Part shown: positions 25,855 to 35,133 of the stretch, one piece after another
Layout of the letters: the number at the start of each line of letters is the position of its first letter
How positions within the stretch are numbered: position 1 is the first letter of the stretch
Assembly (NCBI RefSeq): GCF_900188185.1
Contig: NZ_FZPA01000009.1
Span: 62,001-126,000 of the forward strand
Reading direction: 5' to 3'
From: Sphingopyxis indica
GTDB taxonomy: Bacteria; Pseudomonadota; Alphaproteobacteria; Sphingomonadales; Sphingomonadaceae
DNA: 64,000 bases
Program-made: the position numbers and the translations under genes
The notes under the pieces: model-generated
What the model was told of the DNA's origin: nothing
What the model saw: only the letters and a program-made list of their open reading frames with translations
Database searches by the model: none

Positions 25855-26208
25855 TCAGGGCCGGGCGACGGTAATGGTCTGCGCTGCGAGTTGCTGACCG
25901 GACTGGCGCGCGGCCATGATTTCGCGCCCCGCTTGCCGGCCCTGTTCGAGCGCGGTGTCGAAGCAGCGCGATTCCGCGGTCATGGTGCGGAGCGACTCCT
26001 TGTCCAGACGCACATCGCACACCTGACGGGCGGCGGCCCGCAAGCGGCTGTCGAGACGGGCCATCCCGCTTTCCGAGCTCAGGTTCAGATCGCTATAGTG
26101 GACGAGGACGGTTTGGCCTTCGCCTCTCGCTGCGGTGGCGATGATGGGCTGGGCGGCCGCCGGCGTGGCGGCGAGCGACAGGACGGTCAGGCAAATAAGG
26201 CGATTCAT
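25855..26208 (-). CDS. UrcA family protein
   Basis: 117-residue secreted protein with a signal peptide (MNRLICLTVLSLAATPAAAQ). The UrcA pattern follows: VHYSDLNLSSESGMARLDSR, RAAARQVCD and a second Cys (ESRCFDTAL). UrcA proteins are common in sphingomonads and caulobacters and have no established function. ATG 26208 has AGGAGGA 6 bases upstream; the longer frame to 26226 would bury that site. It is divergent from the SARP-type regulator across a 235-base AT-rich promoter region. Confidence 0.85.
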   Translation of the reverse strand: MNRLICLTVLSLAATPAAAQPIIATAARGEGQTVLVHYSDLNLSSESGMARLDSRLRAAARQVCDVRLDKESLRTMTAESRCFDTALEQGRQAGREIMAARQSGQQLAAQTITVARP

Positions 26209-26443
26209 GGGCTTCCTCCTTTTCAAAGACCGCGCCGCCCGCAGTCGTCGCGCGGCGGTGGACGAGAAGGACTATGCGGCAGGGCCATGGCGGCGGCCGT
26301 GAAAGCAGCGTCAAAACTATATTAAAAGTTCGTCAGTCGGCGATGTCGGGCAATTTTTCGTTCATTTCGCGTGAAATCGGTGGTATTCCGTTTGTCGAAA
26401 GCAATATCTGGGCGCGCCGATCCCCGTTGGAGGAGGCACGCCC

Positions 26444-28855
26444 GTGCATGCGATTCGCGCTATCGGCGCGCAGAGTGATGCGGCCCCGACACCGACATTC
26501 CGGTTGCTCGGGGACTTTACCGTCGATCCCCCCGCCTTCGTTCCGCACGGCCGCAAGGCCAGGGCGCTGCTCGCGCGTCTGGCGCTGGCGGACGGTCCGC
26601 TTACACGGGACCGGCTGAGCACGCTGTTCTGGAGCCGCCGCGCCGAGACCCAGGCGCACGCCAGCCTGCGCCAGTGCCTGATGGAATTGAAGGCGTGGAC
26701 GCGCGCCTCGCCTCCGCTCATCCACGCCGATCGCGACACTGTGAGGATAGACCGGGCGCAAGTCGCCGATGACATGTCGTTTCTTCTGGCGGCTTGCGCC
26801 GCGGACGACACCGAAAAGGCGCTTCGCTGGTTGCCGGGCGAGGGCGCCGCCCTGCTGGCCGACCTCGGCGGCATCGACGAGGTCTGGGACGACTGGCTGG
26901 CCGCCGAACGTGCGCGCCGGCATGAGGGGATCGTCCGCGAGGTGCTGGCGATGGCCGATCGGCTGTTCGACGCCGGCGCAATCGACCAGACGCTGGCGGT
27001 GGCCGAGCGAATGACGCGCTTCGATCCGTGTAGCGAACATGCGGCGCGGCTGGTGATGCGCGCACGGTGGCAGGCGGGCGACGACGATGGGGTGCGCCAC
27101 GCCTGGCAACGGATCGAGGACGCGGTAGCACGCGGGCTCGACGGCAAGCCGTCTCCTGAAACCAGGACGCTCTACAAGAATCTGACGGCGAGCCGCCCGC
27201 CACGTCCCGCGCCCTTGGTTCCTGCCTCCATTGTGCCCTTGCGCTCCCGCAATCAGCAGACCGCGCGGCCGGCTGGAAGGCCGTTTGCCGGAAGGGTGGG
27301 GGTGCTCGCCGCCGGGATTGTCGCCTTGTCGCTTGTGGGAGCGGATGCGCCGCGAGGCGCGCCGCGCGCCGCGGCATTTGCCGCGCCGGTCGTGCGGATC
27401 GAACCGGTCGTCCCGCGCGGTGGAGATGCGCTGGAACAACAGTTCGCCGACGCGCTGGCGGCGGATTTCGTCCGGCTAGCCACTGCGTCGGGCGGGGTGG
27501 TGCGGGTGTTGGACGGCCGGACGCGGGACGATGGCGAGGATTTCATCGTTCGCGTCGCGATTGATCGCGAAGGAAACGCGCTGAGCAGCGAATCGCGCGT
27601 CGTCGATGCGGTCGGCGGATCGCTATTGTGGTCGAACCGGCTGTACGAGACGACGGGCAATCTGACGCTCCTTCGCGAACGGACGGCGGTGTCGGTTGCC
27701 AACATGGTCGATTGCGGACTGTCGATGAACGGCCGCGATCGCGCGCTCGCTACCAATGCCGACCGCCGCGTCCTGGTGTTCGCGATTTGCGATGCCAATC
27801 GACGCCGGGAAATCGCCCGCATGACCAGCCTGCTTGAAGAGATGACGCGGCGTTGGCCGGGTGACGCGTCGGCATGGGCGTGGCTGGCCCTCGCGCGCGC
27901 CATGTCTATCGACGGGAGTGACAGGCCGGCCGAACGGGAACGGCGGCGACAGGTGGCAATTCGCGACGTCCATCACGCCCTTACCCTCGATCCTGCCAAT
28001 GTGCTGGCGCTCGTCGCCTGGTCGTGGACCGGCAGGGGCGAGCTGTTTGCGGTCGAGGGGTTGCCGAAGATCGACCGCGCGCTGGCGATCGACCCCGATT
28101 TTCCGCCGGCGCTGATGGCGAACGCGCTCGGACTGTTCCAGGCCGGCTTTGTCGGTGCCAGCGTCGATCCGGCGATACGGGCGGCAGAGGCCGATCCAAC
28201 CTCGATCGCCAAGGCATTTGGGGTGGTGCGGCGATTGGCGGCGGCCGGGCGGCTGAAGGACGCCTCGGATCGTTTCGCTGAAGTGGAGCGCTTGTGGCCG
28301 GGACACCCCGATCTTGCCGAACATCGCCGCCGGCTGGCCGAAGAATATGGCCGGACAGCCGCGGCCGCGCTTTATCGGGCAGCGAAGCCCGACGAGCGGC
28401 GGACTTTCGAGCTGCTCCTGCTGCACCAGATCGCCGACCCGGCCGCCGACCGTAGCGCGCTGGACGCGGCCGCCGAAGAGGAGTTCGCGCGCCATCCCCC
28501 CGTTGCCTACTACCTCGCGGCGCATTATAGCCGGACGGGCGACATGGCGAAGGCTCTGGCCTGGCTTAATCGCGCGCCGGTGCGCGATACGGCGGGGCAG
28601 TGGTCGTTGCTCTATTGGCCGTCGGTGGCGCCGCTACGCCGCGATCCCCGCTTTTTCGTCAAGATGGCGCAGATCGGCCTGGTCGATTATTGGCGCCGCA
28701 CCAACCGCTGGCCCGATTTCTGCCGCGAACCGGGGCTGCGCTATGACTGCAGGCAGGAGGCTGCGCGGCTCGTCGCGCTCGGGCGCGCCCTCGGCGACGG
28801 GATCGCCTTGAACCGGCGAAGACAGTCGCAAGGCCCGCGGCGCGCTCCATCCTAG
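26444..28855 (+). CDS. Membrane-anchored SARP/BTAD-type transcriptional regulator with TPR-like C-terminus
   Basis: 803 residues. Residues ~18-95 look like an OmpR-type winged helix as in SARP regulators (FRLLGDFTVD, RDRLSTLFWSRRAETQAHAS, LRQCLMELK). About 105-240 is a bacterial transcriptional activation (BTAD) domain. A single membrane span lies near 284-302 (VGVLAAGIVALSLVGA). The rest is helical and TPR-like with tandem W/A/P spacing (about 450-700). The layout recalls CadC-like one-component membrane regulators. The GTG start at 26444 has GGAGGAGG 7 bases upstream. Its stop codon TAG lies within the CTAG that flanks the MITE-like element. The target genes are unknown. Confidence 0.8.
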   Translation: MHAIRAIGAQSDAAPTPTFRLLGDFTVDPPAFVPHGRKARALLARLALADGPLTRDRLSTLFWSRRAETQAHASLRQCLMELKAWTRASPPLIHADRDTVRIDRAQVADDMSFLLAACAADDTEKALRWLPGEGAALLADLGGIDEVWDDWLAAERARRHEGIVREVLAMADRLFDAGAIDQTLAVAERMTRFDPCSEHAARLVMRARWQAGDDDGVRHAWQRIEDAVARGLDGKPSPETRTLYKNLTASRPPRPAPLVPASIVPLRSRNQQTARPAGRPFAGRVGVLAAGIVALSLVGADAPRGAPRAAAFAAPVVRIEPVVPRGGDALEQQFADALAADFVRLATASGGVVRVLDGRTRDDGEDFIVRVAIDREGNALSSESRVVDAVGGSLLWSNRLYETTGNLTLLRERTAVSVANMVDCGLSMNGRDRALATNADRRVLVFAICDANRRREIARMTSLLEEMTRRWPGDASAWAWLALARAMSIDGSDRPAERERRRQVAIRDVHHALTLDPANVLALVAWSWTGRGELFAVEGLPKIDRALAIDPDFPPALMANALGLFQAGFVGASVDPAIRAAEADPTSIAKAFGVVRRLAAAGRLKDASDRFAEVERLWPGHPDLAEHRRRLAEEYGRTAAAALYRAAKPDERRTFELLLLHQIADPAADRSALDAAAEEEFARHPPVAYYLAAHYSRTGDMAKALAWLNRAPVRDTAGQWSLLYWPSVAPLRRDPRFFVKMAQIGLVDYWRRTNRWPDFCREPGLRYDCRQEAARLVALGRALGDGIALNRRRQSQGPRRAPS

Positions 28856-29117
28856 GTCGTAAACTCATAAATGGCGCCATCGAGGTTTGAAGCAAAATGG
28901 CCCAGTGCGAGGAGAGAAGGCGAAGACATATGTCGATATTTCAAGACTTCTCGACGAAGCAATGGGCCATTTTGGTCAAATCCCTTCGGGACGCCCAAAT
29001 GGCTTCCATCTCGGGGCGCAAGCCGCTTGGAAAGGCAACCAGCCTTCCCGGCGCGTCTTTCGCCCCGAGCTGTTCGCCATTTGGGCGCCTCGACGGCGCC
29101 ATTTATGAGTTTACGAC
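28856..29117. mobile_element. 262-bp MITE-like element with nested hairpins
   Basis: The terminal inverted repeats of 30 bases (28856-28885 and 29088-29117, starting GTCGTAAACTCATAAATGGC) match at 29 of 30 positions and are flanked by CTAG on both sides (28852-28855, 29118-29121), a likely target duplication. Two further inverted repeats lie inside: CAAAATGGCCCA at 28893-28904 with its complement at 28963-28974, and CGCCCAAATGGC at 28992-29003 with its complement at 29076-29087. No transposase is encoded. A CTAG duplication is compatible with the IS5 group, but the parent element is not in the window. Confidence 0.75.
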
Positions 29118-29281
29118 CTAGGGCACACGCCCCGCATTTCCCACCAGCGCCTTCCGATGGCTCTTTTCTCCCGCGGAATCTGTCCGCCGCGTCCCGGGCA
29201 CGGCGGACCCGATCGGGACTCCTGCGTCCTGCCCGATCGTCCTACGCCTTTGGGGTCGTTCAGCAGGAAGGAGACGGGACC

Positions 29282-29824
29282 ATGGGCGCGCTATCGATGC
29301 CGGAGGGAAGCGACGCCGCGCCTCGTCCCGCTGCGCCGCACGAAGATGGCCGGCCGCCGGCCGCCGGCCTCGCGTTGAACCTGCAATATTGCCGCGCTGG
29401 CCTGTTGTCGCTCACCCGGCTGCAACTGGCGCTCGAGCGCGGCGACCGGGTGCAGGCGATGGCCGCCATCGACCATCTGCACGCGCTCGATCTGGAAATG
29501 GAGCGCGCGGTCGAGGCGCTGGCTCTGCCCGCGCCTGTGGCATGGCCGGAGGCGATCGGCGGACATCTCAAGGAAGAGAAGATGGCGATCGCTTTTGAAA
29601 AGCTCGCGCTGGCGAGCGGGATCAGCGGGCCCAAGCTGACCGCCCGGTCATCGGCGGCGCCGGGTGTCGACGCGCCGCCGCGCGACAGCCCGCCCGCCGG
29701 CCTCGGCGAATGGCCGCCGCCCGAATCGCGAATGGCGCGCCTGTTGCGCCGTCATGTGCCGCGCATCCTGCTTCTCGCCGCGATCGTCGCCGCGACCCTC
29801 GCGGCCGTGACGCTGGCGCTATAG
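29282..29824 (+). CDS. C-terminally anchored membrane protein of unknown function
   Basis: 180 residues. The first ~35 are Pro/Ala-rich, then a helical region (LNLQYCRAGLLSLTRLQLAL, IDHLHALDLEMERAVEALAL), another Pro-rich linker, and one C-terminal membrane helix (ILLLAAIVAATLAAVTLAL) preceded by Arg residues, as in tail-anchored proteins. ATG 29282 has AAGGAGAC 8-9 bases upstream. The frame above it is the MITE and is not coding. Its position just behind the SARP-type regulator suggests, but does not show, a link. No family was recognised. Confidence 0.65.
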   Translation: MGALSMPEGSDAAPRPAAPHEDGRPPAAGLALNLQYCRAGLLSLTRLQLALERGDRVQAMAAIDHLHALDLEMERAVEALALPAPVAWPEAIGGHLKEEKMAIAFEKLALASGISGPKLTARSSAAPGVDAPPRDSPPAGLGEWPPPESRMARLLRRHVPRILLLAAIVAATLAAVTLAL

Positions 29825-29834
29825 GTCGCCCGCG

Positions 29835-30650
29835 CTACCCGCGCAGATAATCGCGCCACACGGTTTTGCCGATCCGGTCGTAACCGGTCATCGCCGCGAT
29901 CAGGCGGGCGAGCGAGCCGGTCGCGCACAGCGCCTCGGGCAACAGCGGGTCGCGCATGATGCTGCGGATCGCCTGGCGCCTGAGCGTCAGCGTCTCGGCT
30001 GCCGCGGCCTCGATCGGCATCGTGTCGATCCGCCCGGCGCTGCGTTCGAGCATCGTACCGAGTTGTTCGTGCGCTGCGGACAGGCCGGCGCCGTCCCACA
30101 GCCGCCGGAACCGGTCTTCGCGGTCGCGGTCCAGTCCGCCCGCTTCGACGACGAGCAGGGATCGTGCCGCGTCGAGCAGCGCGAGGCGGTCGCGCAGCCC
30201 GGGGGCGCCGCCGTCGAGATTGTTGGGGCGGACCCACAGATTGACCTCGGCTTCGGCGAATCCTTCGAGCTCGAGCGCGCGGAGCGTGCGGCGCCACGCG
30301 GTGCGGTCGGCGCGTTCCTGCGGCCCCGCGAACGCCAGCAGCCAGCGGCCGTCCCATTCGCGGCGGCTGTCGAGCCGCGTTCGCCATCCGAGAATGCGCG
30401 CCTTGAGCGGCTCGGCGCGTGCGCCGATCGTGTAGCGCCCGCGCGCGAGCGTGCGCACGCGCCCTTCGGCCTTGAGCCGCGTGAGCGCGGTGCGGATTCC
30501 GGGCGCTTCGATCCCGAAGGCGGCGCCGGCGCGGACAAGCTCGGCGGCGGAGAAGGAGGGCGGATCGCCGGTGTCGAGCAGGTCGAGGATCAGCATCCGC
30601 GCGCTCATCGGCGCATCGGCGGATTTTGCTATATTGCGTATTTCGTCCAT
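29835..30650 (-). CDS. PaaX family transcriptional regulator
   Basis: 271 residues. An N-terminal winged helix (SARMLILDLLDTGDPPSFSA, IRTALTRLKAEGRV) is followed by the PaaX central and C-terminal domains (RRTLRALELEGFAEAEVNLW, DPLLPEALCATGSLARLIAA). PaaX-type proteins are repressors released by an aryl/acyl-CoA. It is divergent from the CoA-transferase operon with starts 40 bases apart, so it very likely controls that operon. The start is ATG 30650; TTG 30668 and ATG 30608 are possible alternatives, and none has a clear ribosome site. Confidence 0.85.
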   Translation of the reverse strand: MDEIRNIAKSADAPMSARMLILDLLDTGDPPSFSAAELVRAGAAFGIEAPGIRTALTRLKAEGRVRTLARGRYTIGARAEPLKARILGWRTRLDSRREWDGRWLLAFAGPQERADRTAWRRTLRALELEGFAEAEVNLWVRPNNLDGGAPGLRDRLALLDAARSLLVVEAGGLDRDREDRFRRLWDGAGLSAAHEQLGTMLERSAGRIDTMPIEAAAAETLTLRRQAIRSIMRDPLLPEALCATGSLARLIAAMTGYDRIGKTVWRDYLRG

Positions 30651-30670
30651 ATCAGACAATATATGCAATA
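30632..30670. promoter_or_regulatory. Inverted repeat, candidate PaaX-type operator
   Basis: TATTGCGTAT (30632-30641) and ATATGCAATA (30661-30670) are reverse complements at 9 of 10 positions, with 19 bases between. They lie over the divergent promoter region of the PaaX-type gene and the CoA-transferase operon. The left arm falls in the first codons of the regulator if ATG 30650 is right. Confidence 0.45.
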
Positions 30671-30689
30671 AATTTTCATGGAGAGGAAG

Positions 30690-31874
30690 ATGCTGCCGCT
30701 AAAAGGCATCACGGTGATCGATCTCACCAGCGTCGTCGCCGGTCCGCTCGCGACGCAGATCATGGCGCAGCAGGGCGCGCGCGTGTGGAAGGTCGAGCCG
30801 CCCGAGGGCGACCGCGCCCGGCTGCTCGGCGCGGTCGCGGCGCCGGGGTTCAGTTCGGCGCATGTCGCGCTCAATGCCGGCAAGCAGTCGGTCGCGATCG
30901 ACCTCGCGCGCGCGGAGGGGCAGGCGCTGCTCCGCCGCCTCGTGCCGCACGCCGACCTGCTCATCCACAATTTCCGCCCGGGGGTGATGGGGCGGCTGGG
31001 ACTCGGCACCGACGCGCTCCACGCGCTTCGCGCAGACCTCGTGATCGCGCGGATCAGCGGTTTCGGGCAGGAGGGGCCGATGGCGGGTGCGCGCGCCTAT
31101 GATCCAATCGTGCAGGCCGAATCGGGCATGGTGAGCTGGGGCGAAGACGGCCCCGTGCTCGCGCCGCAATGGATCTGCGACAAGACCGCAGGGCTTTATG
31201 CGGCGCAGGCGGCGACCGCCGCGCTCGTTGCGCGCGAGCGCAGCGGAAAGGGGGCGGTGATCGACATCTCGATGCTCGAGGCGGCGGTCGCCTATGGCTG
31301 GATCGACCTCCACGGCGATCAGGCCTTTCCCGATAGCCCGTCGCGGATGCCGAACATCGCCGCCGTCTATCGCCCCTGGGCGACCGCCGACGGCTGGGTG
31401 GTCGTCGTGATGCTGTCGCAGGCCGAGTTCAAAGGCTGGGCGCGCGCGATCGACGCGCCCGAGCTGCTCGCCGACCCGCGCTTTGCGGATATGACCGCGC
31501 GCTTTTTGAACTGGGACGACCTGCGCGCGATTTCGGCGCCGCGCATCGCCGCGCTGACGACCGAAAAAGCGGTGGCGCGGCTGGTCGCCGAGGGCGTGCC
31601 GTGCGGGGTCGCCAACCGCTCGGGCGCGCTGCCCGGCCATGCGCAGCTCGTTCATGACGATTTCGTCGCGCTGACCGATCATCCGCAGGCGGGGACGGTG
31701 CGCCGCACCCGTGCGGTCGCGCGCTTCGACGGCGCAAGGCCGGGACTCGACGCCCATGCGCCGCGCGTCGGCGAACACAGCCGCGCCGTCCTCGGCGACG
31801 CCGGGCTCGACCCCGACGAGATCGCTGCTGCCTTTCAAACCGGCGCCGTCCATGCGCCGCAGGAGACCGACTGA
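30690..31874 (+). CDS. CaiB/BaiF family (class III) CoA-transferase
   Basis: 394 residues. The N-terminus [20 protein letters not shown] and the catalytic Asp in [15 protein letters not shown] identify a class III CoA-transferase moving CoA between carboxylic acids. The substrate cannot be read from the sequence. ATG 30690 (GGAG six bases upstream) is preferred over ATG 30678. It is the first gene of a four-gene operon and overlaps the next as TGATG. Confidence 0.92.
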   Translation: MLPLKGITVIDLTSVVAGPLATQIMAQQGARVWKVEPPEGDRARLLGAVAAPGFSSAHVALNAGKQSVAIDLARAEGQALLRRLVPHADLLIHNFRPGVMGRLGLGTDALHALRADLVIARISGFGQEGPMAGARAYDPIVQAESGMVSWGEDGPVLAPQWICDKTAGLYAAQAATAALVARERSGKGAVIDISMLEAAVAYGWIDLHGDQAFPDSPSRMPNIAAVYRPWATADGWVVVVMLSQAEFKGWARAIDAPELLADPRFADMTARFLNWDDLRAISAPRIAALTTEKAVARLVAEGVPCGVANRSGALPGHAQLVHDDFVALTDHPQAGTVRRTRAVARFDGARPGLDAHAPRVGEHSRAVLGDAGLDPDEIAAAFQTGAVHAPQETD

Positions 31875-32740
31875 TGCCCTTCGAAACGCTGTCCTATGCC
31901 ACCGAAAACCGCGTCGCGACGATCACGCTCGACCGCCCCGGGCATTTCAACGCGATCGCGCACGGGATGCCGCGCGAAATCCGCGCCGCGGTCGAGAAGG
32001 CGGAGGCCGATCCCGATGTCCATGTCATCGTCGTGCGTGGCGCGGGGCCGGGCTTTTGCGGCGGATACGACCTCAAACATTATGCCGAGCGCAAGGGCGA
32101 GATCAGCGGGTCGCAGGACATGCCGTGGGACCCGACGCTCGATTTCCAGATGATGTGGCGCAACACGCAGGATTTCATGGCGCTGTGGCGCGCGACCAAG
32201 CCGACGATCGCGCGCGTTCACGGTGCCGCCGTCGCGGGCGGGTCGGACATCGCGCTGTGCTGCGATTTCCTGATCATGGCCGAGGATGCGCGCATCGGCT
32301 ATCCTCCCGCGCGCGTCTGGGGCGTGCCGACTCCGGCGATGTGGGTCTATCGGCTGGGGCCGCAGATGGCGAAGCGGATGATGATGACCGGCGATCTGAT
32401 CGACGGGCGCGAGGCGGAGCGTATCGGCCTTGCGCTCGAAGCGGTGCCCGAGGCCGAACTCGACGATGCGGTCGAGCGGCTCGCCGGGCGGCTGCGCGGG
32501 GTGCCGAGGAACCAGCTGATGATGACCAAGACCGTGGTCAATCAGGCCTATGACAATATGGGCCTCAACAATACGCAGATGTTCGCGACCTTGTTCGACG
32601 GCGTTTCGCGCCATTCGCCCGAGGGCATCTGGTTCCGCGAACGCGCGCAGGAGGTCGGTTTCAAACAGGCGGTCGCGGAGCGTGACAGCGGCGATCCGAT
32701 CGCGAGCCAAGTGTCGAAGCGCCTGCCCGCCGACGATTGA
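31874..32740 (+). CDS. Crotonase/enoyl-CoA hydratase family protein
   Basis: 288 residues. The crotonase oxyanion block is present ([26 protein letters not shown]), but the two hydratase glutamates are not: the first position is Asp (GGSDIAL) and the second region reads [16 protein letters not shown]. It is therefore probably not a standard hydratase and may act as an isomerase, hydrolase or lyase on an acyl-CoA. It overlaps the CoA-transferase stop and is followed by the AidB-like gene. Confidence 0.88.
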   Translation: MPFETLSYATENRVATITLDRPGHFNAIAHGMPREIRAAVEKAEADPDVHVIVVRGAGPGFCGGYDLKHYAERKGEISGSQDMPWDPTLDFQMMWRNTQDFMALWRATKPTIARVHGAAVAGGSDIALCCDFLIMAEDARIGYPPARVWGVPTPAMWVYRLGPQMAKRMMMTGDLIDGREAERIGLALEAVPEAELDDAVERLAGRLRGVPRNQLMMTKTVVNQAYDNMGLNNTQMFATLFDGVSRHSPEGIWFRERAQEVGFKQAVAERDSGDPIASQVSKRLPADD

Positions 32741-32751
32741 GGAGAGAGAAT

Positions 32752-34374
32752 ATGACCGCGATCCAGCCGATCGACCGCCTCGACACGCACGAGGTGTTCA
32801 ACCAGCCGCCGCCGTTCGAAAATGTGAATCTGTTCACCGGCGACCGCGCGCTCGTCGATGCGGTGACGCACGCGGGCGCGGGCGAGCATGGCGCGCGGCT
32901 GACCGCGCTCGGGCAGCGCTGCGGCTCGGCCGAGGTGATCGAATGGGGCGTCGAGGCGAACCGGCAGGTGCCGGTGCTCGAAACCTTCGACCGCTATGGC
33001 CACCGCGTCGACGAGGTGCGCTTTCACCCCGCCTATCACGAACTGATGCGGCTGGGGCTCGACAGCGGCTTCGCGGCGTCGGCGTGGGACGGCAGCGCGC
33101 ACGGCCATGCCCTCCACGCCGCGATCCTCTTCCTTACCGGGCAGGCCGACTCGGGCACGAGCTGTCCGATGACGATGACCTATGCCGCGGTGCCCGCGCT
33201 GCGCGCCGAGGCGGCGGTCGCTGACGTCTGGGTGCCGCGCATCGCGAGCGGCCGCTACGACCCCGCTTTCCGCCCAGCGGCGGAAAAGGCCGGCGTCACC
33301 ATCGGCATGGCGATGACCGAGAAACAGGGCGGCAGCGACGTGCGCGCCAACACCACCCGCGCGGTGCCGGCGGGCGAGGAGGGCTGGTACAGCCTGACCG
33401 GGCATAAATGGTTCTGTTCGGCGCCGATGTGCGATGCGTTCCTGACGCTCGCCTATGCCGAGGGCGGCCTCACCTGTTTCCTCGTGCCGCGCTGGCTCCC
33501 CGACGGGACGCGCAACGCGGGGTTCCGCGTGATGCGTTTGAAGGACAAGATGGGCGACCGCTCGAACGCCTCATCGGAAATCGAATATCATGGCGCGCTC
33601 GCGCAGCGGCTGGGGCCGGAGGGGCGCGGGGTCGCGACGATCATCCAGATGGTCCAGCACACGCGGCTCGATTGCGTGATCGGATCGGCGCAGCAGATGC
33701 GCGGCGCGCTCGCGCAGGCGCTATGGCATACGGCGCATCGCTCGGCGTTCCAGAAGCGGCTGGTCGACCAGCCGGCGATGGCGGCGGTCCTCGCCGACCT
33801 GGCGGTCGAAAGCGAGGCGGCGACCGCGCTCGGCTTCCGGCTCGCGCAGGCGTTCGACGAAGGCGAGCCGCTCGCGCGGCTGCTCACCCCGGTCGCCAAA
33901 TATTGGGTGTGCAAGCGCGCGCCGGGCCTCGTCTACGAGGCGATGGAGGCGCATGGCGGGGCGGGCTATGTCGAGGCGGGGCCGATGCCGCGGCTGTTCC
34001 GCCAGTCGCCGCTCAATGCGATCTGGGAAGGGTCGGGCAATGTCATCGCGCTCGACGTGCTGCGCGCGATCGCGCGCGAGCCCGAGGGGGTGGAGGCTTT
34101 GCAGGCCTTCCTCGCCGCGCAACGCGGCCGCGACGCGGCCTATGACGCGTGGATCGAGGGTATCGACCCGGCACAGGTGCAGGAAAACACCGCACGGCTG
34201 TTCGTCGAGCGCGTCGCGCTGGCGGCGCAGGCGGCGGTGCTGCTCGCGCAGGACAATCCGCTCGCCGAAGCCTTCTGCCGTCTGCGGCTCGCCCCACGCG
34301 GCAGCGCCTATGGCGCCTTCGACGCGGCGGTCGATACGCGCGCGATCATCGACCGCGCGATGCCCGCGGCATGA
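32752..34374 (+). CDS. Acyl-CoA dehydrogenase, AidB-like
   Basis: 540 residues, the length of AidB, and larger than ordinary acyl-CoA dehydrogenases. Features are HEVFNQPPPFENVNLF at the start, MAMTEKQGGSDVRANTTRA, GHKWFCSAPMCDAFLTLAY, LKDKMGDRSNASSEIEYHGA and PLNAIWEGSGNVIALDVLRA. E. coli AidB binds DNA and FAD in the alkylation response; here the operon setting argues for a metabolic role on an acyl-CoA. ATG 32752 is preceded by GAGGAGAGAG. Its stop overlaps the next start (ATGA). Confidence 0.9.
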   Translation: MTAIQPIDRLDTHEVFNQPPPFENVNLFTGDRALVDAVTHAGAGEHGARLTALGQRCGSAEVIEWGVEANRQVPVLETFDRYGHRVDEVRFHPAYHELMRLGLDSGFAASAWDGSAHGHALHAAILFLTGQADSGTSCPMTMTYAAVPALRAEAAVADVWVPRIASGRYDPAFRPAAEKAGVTIGMAMTEKQGGSDVRANTTRAVPAGEEGWYSLTGHKWFCSAPMCDAFLTLAYAEGGLTCFLVPRWLPDGTRNAGFRVMRLKDKMGDRSNASSEIEYHGALAQRLGPEGRGVATIIQMVQHTRLDCVIGSAQQMRGALAQALWHTAHRSAFQKRLVDQPAMAAVLADLAVESEAATALGFRLAQAFDEGEPLARLLTPVAKYWVCKRAPGLVYEAMEAHGGAGYVEAGPMPRLFRQSPLNAIWEGSGNVIALDVLRAIAREPEGVEALQAFLAAQRGRDAAYDAWIEGIDPAQVQENTARLFVERVALAAQAAVLLAQDNPLAEAFCRLRLAPRGSAYGAFDAAVDTRAIIDRAMPAA

Positions 34375-35129
34375 GCGTCCGGGTGACCGATGACGGTGCG
34401 ATCCGCACCGTCGCCATCGACCGTCCCGAATGCCGCAATGCCGTCGATCCGGCGACCGCCGATGCCTTGCGGCAGGCCTTCGCCGATTTCGAGGCCGACG
34501 ACAGCGCCGCGGTCGCGGTGCTCACCGGCGCGGGGGGCCATTTCTGCGCCGGTTTCGACCTCAAGGCCGTCGGATCGGGCGAGGACCGCTACGAACCCGA
34601 AGGCGTCGGGCCGATGGGGCCGACGCGGATGCTGCTGTCGAAACCGGTGATCGCCGCGGTCGAGGGCTATGCGGTCGCGGGCGGGCTCGAACTCGCGCTG
34701 TGGTGCGACCTGCGCGTCGCCTCGCGCAGCGCGATCTTCGGCGTCTTCTGCCGCCGCTGGGGGGTGCCGCTGATCGACGGCGGCACTGTCCGCCTGCCGC
34801 GCATCGTCGGACAGGGCCGCGCGCTCGACATGATATTGACCGGGCGGCCGGTCGATGCCGCCGAGGCGATGGCGATCGGGCTCGCGAGCCGCCTCGCGCC
34901 CGAAGGCGGTGCGCTCGCGGCGGCGCAGGCGCTCGCCGCCGAAATCGCGCGCTTCCCCGCGCTCTGCATGAAGACCGATCGCATCTCGGCCTATCGCCAG
35001 TGGGATTTCGACCTCGCCGAAGCGCTGCGCTTCGAGGGTCGCGAGGGCGCGAAGCCGCTCAAAGCCGAAGCGTCGGCGGGTGCGGGCCGCTTTGCCGAAG
35101 GCGCCGGGCGCGGCGGACGGTTCGAATAG
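34371..35129 (+). CDS. Crotonase/enoyl-CoA hydratase family protein
   Basis: 252 residues with HFCAGFDLKAVG and EGYAVAGGLELALWCDL. The first catalytic Glu is kept (GGLELAL). The second region reads FGVFCRRWGVPLIDGGTVRL without the usual Glu, as in a known side branch of the crotonases. It is the last gene of the operon and is coupled to the AidB-like gene by ATGA. It ends 4 bases before the convergent cobalamin ABC ATPase gene. Confidence 0.88.
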   Translation: MSVRVTDDGAIRTVAIDRPECRNAVDPATADALRQAFADFEADDSAAVAVLTGAGGHFCAGFDLKAVGSGEDRYEPEGVGPMGPTRMLLSKPVIAAVEGYAVAGGLELALWCDLRVASRSAIFGVFCRRWGVPLIDGGTVRLPRIVGQGRALDMILTGRPVDAAEAMAIGLASRLAPEGGALAAAQALAAEIARFPALCMKTDRISAYRQWDFDLAEALRFEGREGAKPLKAEASAGAGRFAEGAGRGGRFE

Positions 35130-35133
35130 GCCG

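Noticed and set aside
28887..29121. Two 73-74-residue open frames inside the MITE-like element
   Set aside because: They lie within inverted-repeat DNA, have no recognisable motif and no good ribosome site; the repeats explain the conservation seen.
28871..29281. N-terminal extension of the membrane protein at 29282 back to 28871
   Set aside because: The added part translates the transposon-like element and lacks a ribosome site, while a clear AAGGAGAC precedes ATG 29282.
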